DNA of 64,000 nucleotides. It comes from Subtercola endophyticus. GTDB lineage: Bacteria > Actinomycetota > Actinomycetes > Actinomycetales > Microbacteriaceae. The stretch is from contig NZ_CP087997.1 in the NCBI RefSeq assembly GCF_021044565.1, positions 1,612,001 to 1,676,000 of the forward strand. Direction: 5' to 3'. Both the position numbers and the translations under genes were made by a program. Positions within the stretch are counted from its first letter, which is position 1. Each line of letters starts with the position of its first letter. This document shows positions 41,361-49,903 of this stretch, piece by piece. Below the pieces are notes generated by a model. That model did no database searches. It worked only from the letters and a program-made list of their open reading frames with translations, and was not told where the DNA came from.

Positions 41361-44258
41361 CTACCGCGCGTTGAGCCGCTGCAGCAGCTGCTCGACGGCG
41401 GGCAGGTTCTCGGGCCGATACATGATGAGCGCGTTGCCGAGCGGCGAGTTGCTCTTCCACTTGCCCGACTTCGTCCAGCCGAGGCCGATGAAGTACCCCT
41501 GCGACGCAAACAACTGCTCGAGGGCAGTGACGGCCTCGGCGTCGGCGACGATCTCCGAGAGCGACGTCTTCAGCGAGTAGGGATGCTTCGCCGCTGGTGC
41601 GAGCAACGCCGAGACGTCGGCCGTGAAGTGGTGGATGCCCGATCCGACCTCGATCTCAGGCGAGGTTGCCGAACCACCGCCGGCCCCGGGCAGCATCACC
41701 CGCGCACGCGTGTTCGGCGGCACAGACACCGAGAGCTCGAAGGAGCCGTGCACGATCATCCAGTCGACCTCGACCGTGCCGTACCCGGTGTCGAGGCTCG
41801 CGCGGGCGCGGGTGAGCCCGCCGCCCAGAATCGGCTTGATGTCGACGACGCGGTACCCGGGTTCGGCCGGGGCGATGCCGCCGATGGTTCGGTGCATCCA
41901 GTCGGCCACGGCACCCAGGGCGTAGTGGTTGAACGAGGTCATCTCGCCCGGGTTGATGCTGCCGTCGGGCAGCATGCTATCCCAGCGTTCCCAGATCGTG
42001 GTCGCGCCCATGGCGATGGGGTACAGCCACGACGGCAGCCCCTCTTCGAGCAGCAGCCGGAAGGCCGTGTCGCTCTCGCCGCCGATGCAGAGCGCGTCGC
42101 AGATGAGCGGTGTGCCCACGAAGCCGGTTCCGATGCGGTAGCCGAATGAGCGCACGAGTTCGGCAAGGCGTGCGCCCGCCTTTCGAATGGTCGGGGCATC
42201 CTGCAGCAGCCCGAAGCCGAGCGCGAGTGCGTACGCCGTGTGGGCGTCAGAGAGCATCCGCCCGGCCGGTGTGACGTACTCGTTCACGAAGGCGACACGG
42301 ATGCTCTCGGCAAGCCCGCGGTAGAAGTGCTCGTCGGCGCTTCTCCCCAGCACGCGCGCTGCGTCGGCGACACTCAGCGCAGAGCGATAGAAGTACGCTG
42401 TGGCCACGATGTCGGAGTCCGTCTTCGCTGCAGCGGGGTTCTCGGGTGGCGCACTCGGATCGAGCCAATCGCCGAACTGAAAGCCGCCCGTCCAGAGGTG
42501 ATCGTCTCCGGCGAGGGAGTTCACCACGTCGACCCAATCGCGCATGCCGGGGTAGTGCTCGGCCAGCGCGGCGTTGTCACCGAAGCGCTCGTAGAGCGTC
42601 GCCGGAACGAGGCTGGCGGCGTCGCCCCAGGCGGCTGCCGGCATCGGCGGCATGCCGACGGCGTCGGGCACGACGACGGGAACGACTCCGCCGCGCTCGA
42701 GCTGCTCGGCACGCAGGTCGCGCAACCACGAGCCGAGAAAACCGGAGACGTCGTAGAGGTAGCTCGCGGTCGGGCTGAAGACCTGAATGTCGCCCGTCCA
42801 GCCGAGCCGTTCGTCGCGTTGAGGGCAGTCGGTGGGCAGGCTCAGAAAGTTGCCGCGCATGCCCCAGAGCACGTTCTCGTGCAGCTGATTCAGTTTCGCA
42901 TTGCTCGTGGAAAGGTATCCGGTGCGCACCATGTCGCTGTGCACGACGATGGCGGTGATGTCGTCCAGGCCCAACTCCCCCGGCCAGTTGCCGATTTCGG
43001 CGTAACGAAAACCATGGAAGGTGAAGGCGGGGCTCCACGTCGTCGCGGTTTCGGTCTCGCCGACTGCGCCAGTGTAGCGGTCGGTCGCCCCAGCGAACCG
43101 CAGCGCGCGAACGCCGAGTTCGCCGTGTTCAAGCACTTCGGCGTGTCGCAGAGTGATCGTATGCCCCGCCGGGAATATGCCCCGCAGCTCGAGCCAGCCC
43201 ACCAGGTTCTGGCCGAAATCGATCACGGTCTTGCCCGAGGGCGTCGTGATGAGTTCGCGCGCGGCCACCCGCTCGATGCGGCGAACGGGTGGCGAGAAAG
43301 CGGGCTCGAGACGGCTCCGGTCGACCTCGAGCAGTTGGGCGGGTGCAGCACCCGGCAGCTCGGCCTCGCTGTCGGCGAAGGCCGCGTCAGCGAGACGCGC
43401 ATCGTACGTCTCGCCCTGGTAGATGCTCGCCGAGACAACCGGCGAGACACGCGTCGCGCTCCACTTTTCGTCGGTGACGATGAGCTCGGTCGACCCGTCG
43501 GCGTATTCGAGCCGAAGCTGGGCCGCGAAGGCGACGGGGCCGGCGTAGCCGCGGCTGAAGTTGCCGTCGAAGCCGAACATCTCGCCGTACCAGCCCTGCG
43601 CCACGGTGGCGCCGAGAACGAACGGTGCGTGCGAATCGCGGCGCCGGGCCGCTGCAACGAGCTCCGTGACGAGCGCCGTCACGTCGTAGCTCTGAAAAGT
43701 GAGGCGTTCGTCGTAGCTGGTCCAGCCGGGAGCCAGAACCTGGTCGCCGACGACGGTGCCACCGATCACGATTTCGTACACCCCGTGAGCGGTGGCCGAG
43801 AGCACGGCCCGCGTCACCTCACCGCGCGGGGTGACGAGCGCGCGAAACCGCTGGGTGCCGCGCTCGGGCTCGTCGGCCGCCTCGGGGTGCTCACGGGCAT
43901 CCACCGTGATGAATGCCGCGCTGAAGTCGTCGGCTGAGAGCGGGCCGGTCAGCAGCGGTGCCCACTCGCTGAACGGCGACTCCGACCCGTCAAGACCACG
44001 AACGCGCACCCGTACGGCGGCGGTCTCGTAGGCAGCCAGCTCGGCACCGAACCAGCCCACGTTCTGCGACGCACCAGATGCCCAGCTGAACTCCTGAAGG
44101 GCGCCCCCGCGTTGCACCTGAACTTCGGCCGAGCCTTGCAACCAGCCGGCATTCTGTGTCTCGACCCGCCACGAGAGGCTCGGCGAACCGGTCGCGAGAA
44201 ATTCGGGCCGGCCTCGCTCGGCTGCCCAGACGGCAGTCACCCGAACATCGGGGGTCAT
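41361..44258 (-). CDS. glycoside hydrolase family 78 (alpha-L-rhamnosidase)
   Basis: A 965-residue enzyme with the standard Bac_rhamnosid order: N-terminal Fn3-like domain (SPSLSWRVE), rhamnosid_N (about 150-330, VLAPGWTSYDERLTFQSYDV), concanavalin-like domain (IDFGQNLVGWLEL), and the (alpha/alpha)6 barrel with PTDCPQRDERLGWTGD (general acid Glu) near residue 475. TTIWERWDSMLPDGSINPGE (second acidic residue) and the closing beta domain follow. About 95 extra residues (LLAPAAKHPYSLKTSLSEI to the end) follow the usual C-terminus. It overlaps the GH30 stop as ATGA and is probably co-transcribed with it. It has no signal peptide. Confidence 0.92.
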   Translation of the reverse strand: MTPDVRVTAVWAAERGRPEFLATGSPSLSWRVETQNAGWLQGSAEVQVQRGGALQEFSWASGASQNVGWFGAELAAYETAAVRVRVRGLDGSESPFSEWAPLLTGPLSADDFSAAFITVDAREHPEAADEPERGTQRFRALVTPRGEVTRAVLSATAHGVYEIVIGGTVVGDQVLAPGWTSYDERLTFQSYDVTALVTELVAAARRRDSHAPFVLGATVAQGWYGEMFGFDGNFSRGYAGPVAFAAQLRLEYADGSTELIVTDEKWSATRVSPVVSASIYQGETYDARLADAAFADSEAELPGAAPAQLLEVDRSRLEPAFSPPVRRIERVAARELITTPSGKTVIDFGQNLVGWLELRGIFPAGHTITLRHAEVLEHGELGVRALRFAGATDRYTGAVGETETATTWSPAFTFHGFRYAEIGNWPGELGLDDITAIVVHSDMVRTGYLSTSNAKLNQLHENVLWGMRGNFLSLPTDCPQRDERLGWTGDIQVFSPTASYLYDVSGFLGSWLRDLRAEQLERGGVVPVVVPDAVGMPPMPAAAWGDAASLVPATLYERFGDNAALAEHYPGMRDWVDVVNSLAGDDHLWTGGFQFGDWLDPSAPPENPAAAKTDSDIVATAYFYRSALSVADAARVLGRSADEHFYRGLAESIRVAFVNEYVTPAGRMLSDAHTAYALALGFGLLQDAPTIRKAGARLAELVRSFGYRIGTGFVGTPLICDALCIGGESDTAFRLLLEEGLPSWLYPIAMGATTIWERWDSMLPDGSINPGEMTSFNHYALGAVADWMHRTIGGIAPAEPGYRVVDIKPILGGGLTRARASLDTGYGTVEVDWMIVHGSFELSVSVPPNTRARVMLPGAGGGSATSPEIEVGSGIHHFTADVSALLAPAAKHPYSLKTSLSEIVADAEAVTALEQLFASQGYFIGLGWTKSGKWKSNSPLGNALIMYRPENLPAVEQLLQRLNAR

Positions 44259-45715
44259 TTCGCTTCTCCTGCCGGCACGACGAACGTGCTGAGCGAGTCT
44301 GCGGGCAGAACTACGGCCACGGCCCGGCCGTCGATCAACAGGCTCACGCTCTGGTCTTCGGCCGAGTCGTTCTGAATGACGACCACCACACTTCCGTCGG
44401 GGTTGAGAAAAGCGAGCTGGTTCTCATACCCCGAATAGCTCACCGACGGCACGAACCGAGCCCCCGGCCGCACGAAGTGGCTCACGTGTTTCAGCACGGA
44501 GTAGTCGTGGCTGAACTCGAAGGTGCCAGCTTCTGCGTCGACGACAACGAGAGAGTTCTGCGACCAGCCCCACCGGCTCACGCCGCCGCGTTCGAGCGCG
44601 AGGTTCCAGTAGAGGTAGGCGTTCGCGCCATTCGTGAAATAGTCGCGCAGCATGCTCCAGGCGTACCGGGCGAACCGCCAGTCGTTTCGGCCGTCACCGC
44701 ACTCCTGCTCGGTCTGGTACAGGCGCAGCCCTGCGTAGTCGCGGTGCAGAAAGGGCATGGCGGCCTTGCCGTGCCACTGCACGCCGACGCCCTCGATGTA
44801 CGACGCCGCTTCGGCATCGGCCAGAACTTCGCGCATCAGCTCGGGGTTCGCGCGTTCGAGCGTGCCGAGAAAGACCGCCACTTCGCGCTCCCGCATCTGC
44901 GGGCCCAGAATCCGGATGAACCGGGCGAGACCCCCCGGGGTCCACGTACAGCTCGGAAACGGCTGCGCCGAGTTGAACTCGTTCTGCGGCATCACCATGG
45001 TGACTTCGATGCCCTGCTCGCTGTAAGCGTCGATGAAGCGCCCGAAGTACTCGGCGTACGTGCTCAGAGAACGGTCATCCTGCTTCATCATGTCGGTGCC
45101 CTCGAGACCGACTTGGTCGGGCCGCAAGCCATTCTCGACGGGGTTCAGGCCGGGCATCGGCCGTGCGCCCGCGTAGTGCCCGTTGGTTTTCAGCCAGGTC
45201 GGCGGGCTCCACGGCGAGGCCCAGATCTTCAGGTCGGGCTGGTGAGCGAGGGCGGCGTGGATGAACGGCACCAGCGTCTCGAGATCGTTCGCTATCGAGA
45301 AGTGCTCGAGCCCGAAATCGTCCTCGACCTCGTCGTAGGAGTACCAGTCGCGCGAGAAGTCATTCGCCCCGAGGGGCATGCGGGCCATCGTGAAGTTGCC
45401 GCCCACGCCGGGCGCGAAGAACTCGCGCAGAATCTGCTCGCGTTGCGCCTCGCTGAGGGCTCCGAGCGAACTCCAGCCCATCTCGTTGAACGCTGCGCCG
45501 AAGCCCTCGATCCGGTGGCCGGCGCGGTCGGTGCTGATGATGACGTCGGGCATGCCCGACGGTCTGCTGAGACTCAGGTCGGGCTGCTCACGGAACGCGT
45601 CGTGCGCGGTCGTGGTGACCCAGCGCACTGAGGTAGTCGAGGGGGCGAGGGGCTCGTTCGTCGGGGTGGACTCGTTCGTCGCGGTGGCCCCGATCGTTGC
45701 GGTGGTCTCGGTCAT
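44255..45715 (-). CDS. glycoside hydrolase family 30
   Basis: ATG 45715 has AAAGGAG 6 bases upstream. The 486-residue product starts with a Thr-rich leader, then GFGAAFNEMGWSSLGALS opens the barrel. The acid/base is E246 (MPQNEF) and the nucleophile E336 (LYQTEQE), and a C-terminal beta domain ends in STFVVPAGEAK. Retention of both Glu residues suggests activity. Relatives include glucosylceramidases, beta-1,6-glucanases, beta-xylosidases and fucosidases; the subfamily is not decided. It forms a two-gene operon with GH78, converging on the main glycan operon. Confidence 0.9.
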   Translation of the reverse strand: MTETTATIGATATNESTPTNEPLAPSTTSVRWVTTTAHDAFREQPDLSLSRPSGMPDVIISTDRAGHRIEGFGAAFNEMGWSSLGALSEAQREQILREFFAPGVGGNFTMARMPLGANDFSRDWYSYDEVEDDFGLEHFSIANDLETLVPFIHAALAHQPDLKIWASPWSPPTWLKTNGHYAGARPMPGLNPVENGLRPDQVGLEGTDMMKQDDRSLSTYAEYFGRFIDAYSEQGIEVTMVMPQNEFNSAQPFPSCTWTPGGLARFIRILGPQMREREVAVFLGTLERANPELMREVLADAEAASYIEGVGVQWHGKAAMPFLHRDYAGLRLYQTEQECGDGRNDWRFARYAWSMLRDYFTNGANAYLYWNLALERGGVSRWGWSQNSLVVVDAEAGTFEFSHDYSVLKHVSHFVRPGARFVPSVSYSGYENQLAFLNPDGSVVVVIQNDSAEDQSVSLLIDGRAVAVVLPADSLSTFVVPAGEAK

Positions 45716-45820
45716 TCCAGCTCCTTTGCTGCAGCAGAACGGTTCCGCCGTGCTCAGGCCCATGGAGCCCTCGCCAAAACCTTACATGCATTCGGGTTTC
45801 ACCTCCACCTCGAACTCCAC

Positions 45821-45865
45821 GTCGATGTCGATCTCGATGTCGATGTCGATGTCGATGTCGATGTA
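45821..45865. repeat. hexanucleotide microsatellite GTCGAT
   Basis: About seven tandem GTCGAT units (one altered to CTCGAT) lie between the GH30 start and the divergent hydrolase at 45937. Just left of them are shorter related runs (CACCTCCACCTCGAACTCCACGTC). On the minus strand an open frame through it would encode alternating Asp-Ile, but it overlaps the real hydrolase gene antisense and has no ribosome site, so I do not call it. The tract lies 105-150 bases upstream of GH30, where copy-number change could shift promoter spacing. Confidence 0.75.
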
Positions 45866-45936
45866 CGCGATGTAGCTGTCAGCGAAACAGCGTCGAGTTC
45901 GAACGGACGACCTCCAGGCCCTTGTTATCGTGAGCC

Positions 45937-46650
45937 ATGACCGAGATTCTCTTTGTGCATGGCGCCCTGGTTCGTGACGGCGCATGGTGGTGGAACGAGG
46001 TCGCCGAACAGGTACGCGACGCGACCGGCGTCTCGAGCCGCGCCGTGCTGCTGCCCTCCTGCGGTGAGGGTCCGGCCGGCTATGACGGCAGCGGCCTGCA
46101 CGAAGACGCCGCAGCGCTGCGCGACGCCCTCGACGGCAGCGACTCGGCCATCGTGGTGGGTCACTCGTATGGCGGCACGGTGATCGCACAGGGTGCCGAT
46201 CATCCTGCAGTTGCCCACTTGCTCTACATCACGTCGTATCTGCCCGACGTCGGGCAGTCGCAAGGCGACATCGTCGGTGCCGAACCCGACCCGGTGTCGA
46301 TCGCGGTCGGCGACGACGGCACGCTGCACGTCGACGGCTACGACGCAGCATCGTTCGGTGCCCGGTTCTGGCACGACGTCGCGGATAAACGGGTTCGTGC
46401 CGAGGCCTGGCAGCGCGTGACGCGTCAGTCGGTCGCCGCGTTCGGCACCCCGACCACCGCTGCGGCCTGGCAGGGCCGCGAGTCGACCTACCTCGTCTGC
46501 GCCGACGACCGCAGCACCTCCCTTGCGCTGCAGCGCTTTCACGCCTCGCGTGCCACCCACGCCGTCGAGTTGCCCACCAGCCACCACCCGTTTCTCTCCC
46601 GGCCCGACCTGGTTGCCGAGCAACTGCAGCGCATTCTCGCTTCGTTCTGA
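45937..46650 (+). CDS. alpha/beta hydrolase
   Basis: A 237-residue hydrolase with the oxyanion strand ILFVHGALVRDGAWWW, the nucleophile VGHSYGGTV (Ser near residue 72) and the late His in PTSHHPFL. The layout is that of the small EstC/MES-like esterase group, as in the hydrolases at 5869 and 7668. It stands alone between the GH30 gene and the toxin-antitoxin pair, on the plus strand. A role in removing acyl or methyl groups from glycans next door is possible but not supported by anything in the sequence. Confidence 0.87.
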   Translation: MTEILFVHGALVRDGAWWWNEVAEQVRDATGVSSRAVLLPSCGEGPAGYDGSGLHEDAAALRDALDGSDSAIVVGHSYGGTVIAQGADHPAVAHLLYITSYLPDVGQSQGDIVGAEPDPVSIAVGDDGTLHVDGYDAASFGARFWHDVADKRVRAEAWQRVTRQSVAAFGTPTTAAAWQGRESTYLVCADDRSTSLALQRFHASRATHAVELPTSHHPFLSRPDLVAEQLQRILASF

Positions 46651-46692
46651 GCGAGCTGCGGCGCGTGAGTCTTCGATCTATCCGATCGGAGA

Positions 46693-46728
46693 TTGACATA
46701 TAGCGACCGTTTACGGACTATATATGTA
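46693..46728 (+). promoter_or_regulatory. leaderless promoter with overlapping dyads (toxin-antitoxin operon)
   Basis: TTGACA at 46693-46698, a 17-base spacer and GACTAT at 46716-46721 place the transcription start at or next to the A of ATG 46728, six bases on, giving a leaderless message. The spacer holds CCGT-TT-ACGG (46707-46716), nested inside ATATAG (46698-46703) and CTATAT (46718-46723). A dimeric repressor bound there would block the polymerase, which fits autoregulation by the HTH protein encoded immediately downstream. Confidence 0.6.
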
Positions 46729-47333
46729 TGCAACTTTCTAGCTCCGAGGCGGCACGCGAGTTGGGGGTATCACCCCGCCAAGTGCGTCGCATCGCGTCAA
46801 GCAGTCGAATTGCCACCAGCCGACTCGGCGCATCTCACTCGCTTTCGACTCGGCAGGTTCAGGCTTTGTCGCGCACAATGTACCGCGGGCGTAACTGGTC
46901 AGAAGTCACCCGGCAGGCCGCCCTCGACCTTCTGGCCTTCGGGGTGACAACACGTGTGGCTGGCACGGAACGAAGTCGTCTCAAGATGCGCATTCGAACA
47001 GCAGATCCCGGCAGCCTTGCGGGGCAGATCTTGCGAGGGCACACTTCGTTGCGTCGAGCGGCGAATCCTGAAACGAAAATTCGATTCTCACCGACCCTAC
47101 TCGGTGAACTCGGCCTCTCCGCAGGTGGCGGGCTCGGAGTGTTGGTCGCGCGCGACGCGTCGAGCGTTGCCCGGCTAGCGCGCTTAGGTCTCGACGAATC
47201 CGGCGACATTGCCGTCGTCGAGGGCGATAAAGAACACGAGAAGGTACTCGAGGCCCTTCTCTTGTTCGCGTTCGGCAACGCTCGAGAGAACGCGGCCGCA
47301 TCCAAATGGATCACTGCCCGCGCGGCACTATGA
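46728..47333 (+). CDS. HTH-domain protein, probable antitoxin of an AbiE-like pair
   Basis: A 201-residue protein beginning with a MerR/excisionase-like HTH (QLSSSEAARELGVSPRQVRR) that would bind the dyads at its own promoter. The middle and end are basic, then mixed (LGELGLSAGGGLGVLVARDA, DIAVVEGDKEHEKVLEAL), with no membrane segment. Its stop overlaps the start of a nucleotidyltransferase gene (ATGA, 47330-47333). The order HTH protein then nucleotidyltransferase is that of type IV AbiEi/AbiEii systems, in which the first protein represses transcription and antagonises the toxin, but the rest of this protein is not a clear AbiEi match. Confidence 0.6.
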   Translation: MQLSSSEAARELGVSPRQVRRIASSSRIATSRLGASHSLSTRQVQALSRTMYRGRNWSEVTRQAALDLLAFGVTTRVAGTERSRLKMRIRTADPGSLAGQILRGHTSLRRAANPETKIRFSPTLLGELGLSAGGGLGVLVARDASSVARLARLGLDESGDIAVVEGDKEHEKVLEALLLFAFGNARENAAASKWITARAAL

Positions 47334-48073
47334 CACTGCGCCCGCTGGTCGATCTCGATGCGCGATCGAGCACCTGGAATGAACCACCGTGGCCCAGCGC
47401 CTTCGAACTGGCGCGAATCCTTCCTCGAAATTCTTGGACACTCATAGGCGGGCTGATGGTGCGGCTCCACGCAGCGATGGCGACCCTTCCCGCCCCGCGA
47501 TCAACTGTCGATGTTGATACCGCGCTGCATCTCGAAACGAACGCGGTGACCTTCGCCGCTGCCGCCGGACTTCTACGCGGGGCCGGGTATGAGCTCGATC
47601 TCCAGACCAGACATGCGTATCGCTTCGATCGGGGCCCCGATCGTGTCGACCTGCTGTGCTCAGACCGCCACGCGATTTGGAAACACCCTAGGTATGGCGG
47701 CCGACCGTTATTCGGCGTGCCAGGCGGAACGCGAGCTCTTTAACAGACAATCAACGTCGACGTGACGACCAAGATAGATTCGGTGCATCTGGTCGTGCCG
47801 AGCGTTCGCGGCGCCCTGATTCTGAAGAGCGCGGCTTACATCGAAGACCCGCGAGACAAAGACCGGCACGCAGAAGATGCCGTCGTGCTGCTGGCATGCC
47901 TCAATGATCCCGTTATGGCCACCGACGGGCTCAGTCAACGAAGTCGTCGACGGCTTCGCACGATGGTACGGGCTCTGCTCAACGAACGCACTGCGTGGAT
48001 CGCTCACGATTCTACGGTGGCGTCGCTCGCGCGAGAGTCGCTCGAAATTCTCGCCATCGCCCTTCGGGCATAG
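47330..48073 (+). pseudogene. AbiEii-like nucleotidyltransferase (toxin) with in-frame stop
   Basis: The first 137 residues carry the nucleotidyltransferase signatures: LIGGLMVRLHA (Gly-Gly motif) and STVDVDTAL (DxD), then YRFDRGPDRVDLLCSD. A TAA at 47741-47743 ends the frame, but the same frame continues without shift to 48073 with typical family sequence (VPSVRGALILKSAAYIEDPR, DKDRHAEDAVVLLACL). The 247-codon whole has normal length, so a single nonsense change truncated it and removed the C-terminal helical half. It may be inactive, or two fragments may be made: GTG 47762 could restart the second part. Confidence 0.7.
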
Positions 48074-48119
48074 CGTTTCTCGCACGCGGCTCACAAGATC
48101 AGGTTGCGGGCGGATCCTG

Positions 48120-49160
48120 CTATCGGGCGGCGGTTGCCGCGTTTCGGGCGGCGAGCTGCACGAACGCCTCGCGTAGTTGAGGGGGCCCGACAACCTCGAT
48201 GTCGGTGTCGAATCGGTTGAACGAGGCCGCGAGCGCCACCCACGACCAGGATCCGGCTTCGAGGAAGCAGCGGTCGGGGCCGAGATATTCGACCACGCCG
48301 TCGCCGGCGAACGGATGCACGTCGCTCGCCGATCGGCTGAGAATGACGGTTCCGCGGCAGGGCCACCCGCCGCCGTGCTCAGAACCGGCGAAACGCGCCG
48401 CCACATAGGGGGCGACGTCACCACCCGGGAGTTCTCTCGGCACGAAGCGCGGACCGGTCGGAATGCGCGGAGTGATGCGGTCGGCGCGGAAGATGCGCCA
48501 GTCGTCGCGGTCGAGATCCCACGCAACGAGGTACCAGCGCGCGCGGGAGGTGACGAGGTGATGCGGTTCGACTCGTCGCGGTGACTCAGCGGCGTCACGA
48601 GCGCCCGGCGCGGCGGGGACCGCGTCAGCAGCGCCTCGGCCTGCGGCGGCCGCGTCAGCAGCGGGAGGCCCCGACTCGTAGTCGAAACGAAGCACCTCGC
48701 GAGCGCGCACCGCGGTCGACAACGACATGAGTACGGCCGGCGTCACCGCGTCAGACGCCGAGTCGCCCGGTCGACCCGTCACTGTGGTGAACTCGAGAGC
48801 GTCGAGACGATGACGCAGCCGCGACGGCATCACTTGCCGCACCGTGGTCAGCGCCCGCAACGCCGCCTCCTCAATGCCGACCCCCGTACTCGTCGCCGCC
48901 TGCAGGGCTACGGCCAGCGCGATCACCTGATCGTCGTCGAACAGCAACGGGGGCAACTCGCTGCCCGCATCGAGACGGTATCCGCCATCGGGCCCCATCG
49001 TGGCGTGGATGCTGTAACCCATCTCCCGCAGCCGATCGACGTCTCGGCGCACCGTGCGATGGCTGATGGCGAGCCGCTCGGCGAGCACCGCGCCCGGCCA
49101 ATCGCGTCGCGTCTGAAGCAACGACAGCAGACTCAGCAGGCGCGAAGTCGGAGTTGGCAT
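48120..49160 (-). CDS. WYL-domain transcriptional regulator (DeoR-type HTH)
   Basis: A 346-residue regulator with an HTH_11 domain at residues 5-60 (RLLSLLSLLQTRRDWPGAVL, SHRTVRRDVDRLREMGY). The WYL domain follows at about 160-260; its WYL triplet lies in ARWYLVAWDLDRDDW. A WCX-type C-terminal domain closes it. A low-complexity Ala/Gly/Pro insert (about 175-200) interrupts the WYL domain. It is divergent from the VOC-family gene, with 121 bases between starts, an arrangement repeated in many actinobacteria in which the regulator controls the small resistance/metabolic gene. Confidence 0.9.
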   Translation of the reverse strand: MPTPTSRLLSLLSLLQTRRDWPGAVLAERLAISHRTVRRDVDRLREMGYSIHATMGPDGGYRLDAGSELPPLLFDDDQVIALAVALQAATSTGVGIEEAALRALTTVRQVMPSRLRHRLDALEFTTVTGRPGDSASDAVTPAVLMSLSTAVRAREVLRFDYESGPPAADAAAAGRGAADAVPAAPGARDAAESPRRVEPHHLVTSRARWYLVAWDLDRDDWRIFRADRITPRIPTGPRFVPRELPGGDVAPYVAARFAGSEHGGGWPCRGTVILSRSASDVHPFAGDGVVEYLGPDRCFLEAGSWSWVALAASFNRFDTDIEVVGPPQLREAFVQLAARNAATAAR

Positions 49161-49281
49161 GTCTTGAGTCTAAATCGAGTGTAGGACCGAATCTGGCCTA
49201 GACAGCTGTCAGGCTCGACGGTGTCAGGCAGAAGTCCCGACACCGTAACCGACACCTTCACCGTCACACCGAGGAGCAACG

Positions 49282-49764
49282 ATGAGCATCACCACGACAA
49301 CCCACCTCAACTTCACCGGAGACGCCCGGGCGGCGCTCGAGTTCTACCAGAGCGTCTTCGGCGGCCAAGCAACCGTCGCGACGTACGGCGACTTCGGCAT
49401 GCCTGCGGGCGTTCCCGGCGCCGACAACGTCGTCTTCGGTCAGGTCGAGAACGAAGACGGCTTCCGGGTCATGGCCTACGACATCCCCGGGCCGTCCGGC
49501 GACGCGAGCGCGTTCGGCTCCGCGCCAGCCGCCCGTTCGACGCGCCGCGAGAACGGCGTCACCCTGACCGATCAGCCGTTCTTCGTTTCCGTGCGCGGCG
49601 AAACCCTCGACGAGGTGCAGCGTTACTGGGCGAAACTCGCGGTCGGTGCATCCATCGTCGAGCCCCTCGCCGCCTCCGCCTGGAGCCCTGGCTTCGGGAT
49701 GCTCACCGACCGCTTCGGCGTGACCTGGATTCTCGACGTGGCATCCCCCCACCCCGCCGAGTAA
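49282..49764 (+). CDS. VOC-family (PhnB/glyoxalase-like) protein
   Basis: A 160-residue protein of the 3-demethylubiquinone-9 3-methyltransferase/PhnB-like VOC group: THLNFTGDARAALEFYQSVF at the start, FGMPAGVPGADNVVFGQVEN in the first half, and WSPGFGMLTDRFGVTWILDV at the end. The ATG follows GAGGAGCAACG. Such proteins bind a metal in a beta-alpha-beta-beta-beta barrel; the enzyme activity is generally unknown. Control by the divergent WYL regulator is likely. Confidence 0.9.
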   Translation: MSITTTTHLNFTGDARAALEFYQSVFGGQATVATYGDFGMPAGVPGADNVVFGQVENEDGFRVMAYDIPGPSGDASAFGSAPAARSTRRENGVTLTDQPFFVSVRGETLDEVQRYWAKLAVGASIVEPLAASAWSPGFGMLTDRFGVTWILDVASPHPAE

Positions 49765-49797
49765 CCCCAGGCGACAAGAGGGTGTGAGCGAGCATCC

Positions 49798-49849
49798 ACT
49801 TTGCGAAAAGGTCGCCAAGCTCGACGGTTTGGGGGCCTTTTCGCAAAGT
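49798..49849. repeat. 14-bp inverted repeat downstream of the VOC gene
   Basis: Arms ACTTTGCGAAAAGG (49798-49811) and CCTTTTCGCAAAGT (49836-49849) are perfect and flank a 24-nt loop. It lies 34 bases after the VOC stop and 40 bases before the next promoter, so it is well placed as a terminator, although no T-run follows. Its AT-rich arms differ from the GC-rich hairpins elsewhere in the window. Confidence 0.65.
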
Positions 49850-49890
49850 CGACGGAAGGTATTTCTGTACGTGTGACGGGAATGCGCTCG

Positions 49891-49903
49891 TAGAATCGAC
49901 GCA
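49891..49903 (+). promoter_or_regulatory. leaderless -10 box for the DUF4345-like gene
   Basis: TAGAAT at 49891-49896 is followed by six bases (CGACGC) and then the ATG at 49903, so transcription would start on the start codon. No Shine-Dalgarno sequence is present. The -35 region is not clear. Confidence 0.5.

Noticed and set aside
45782..46189. A minus-strand frame ending in Asp-Ile repeats
   Set aside because: It is antisense to the hydrolase at 45937, has no ribosome site, and the repeats simply translate the GTCGAT tract.
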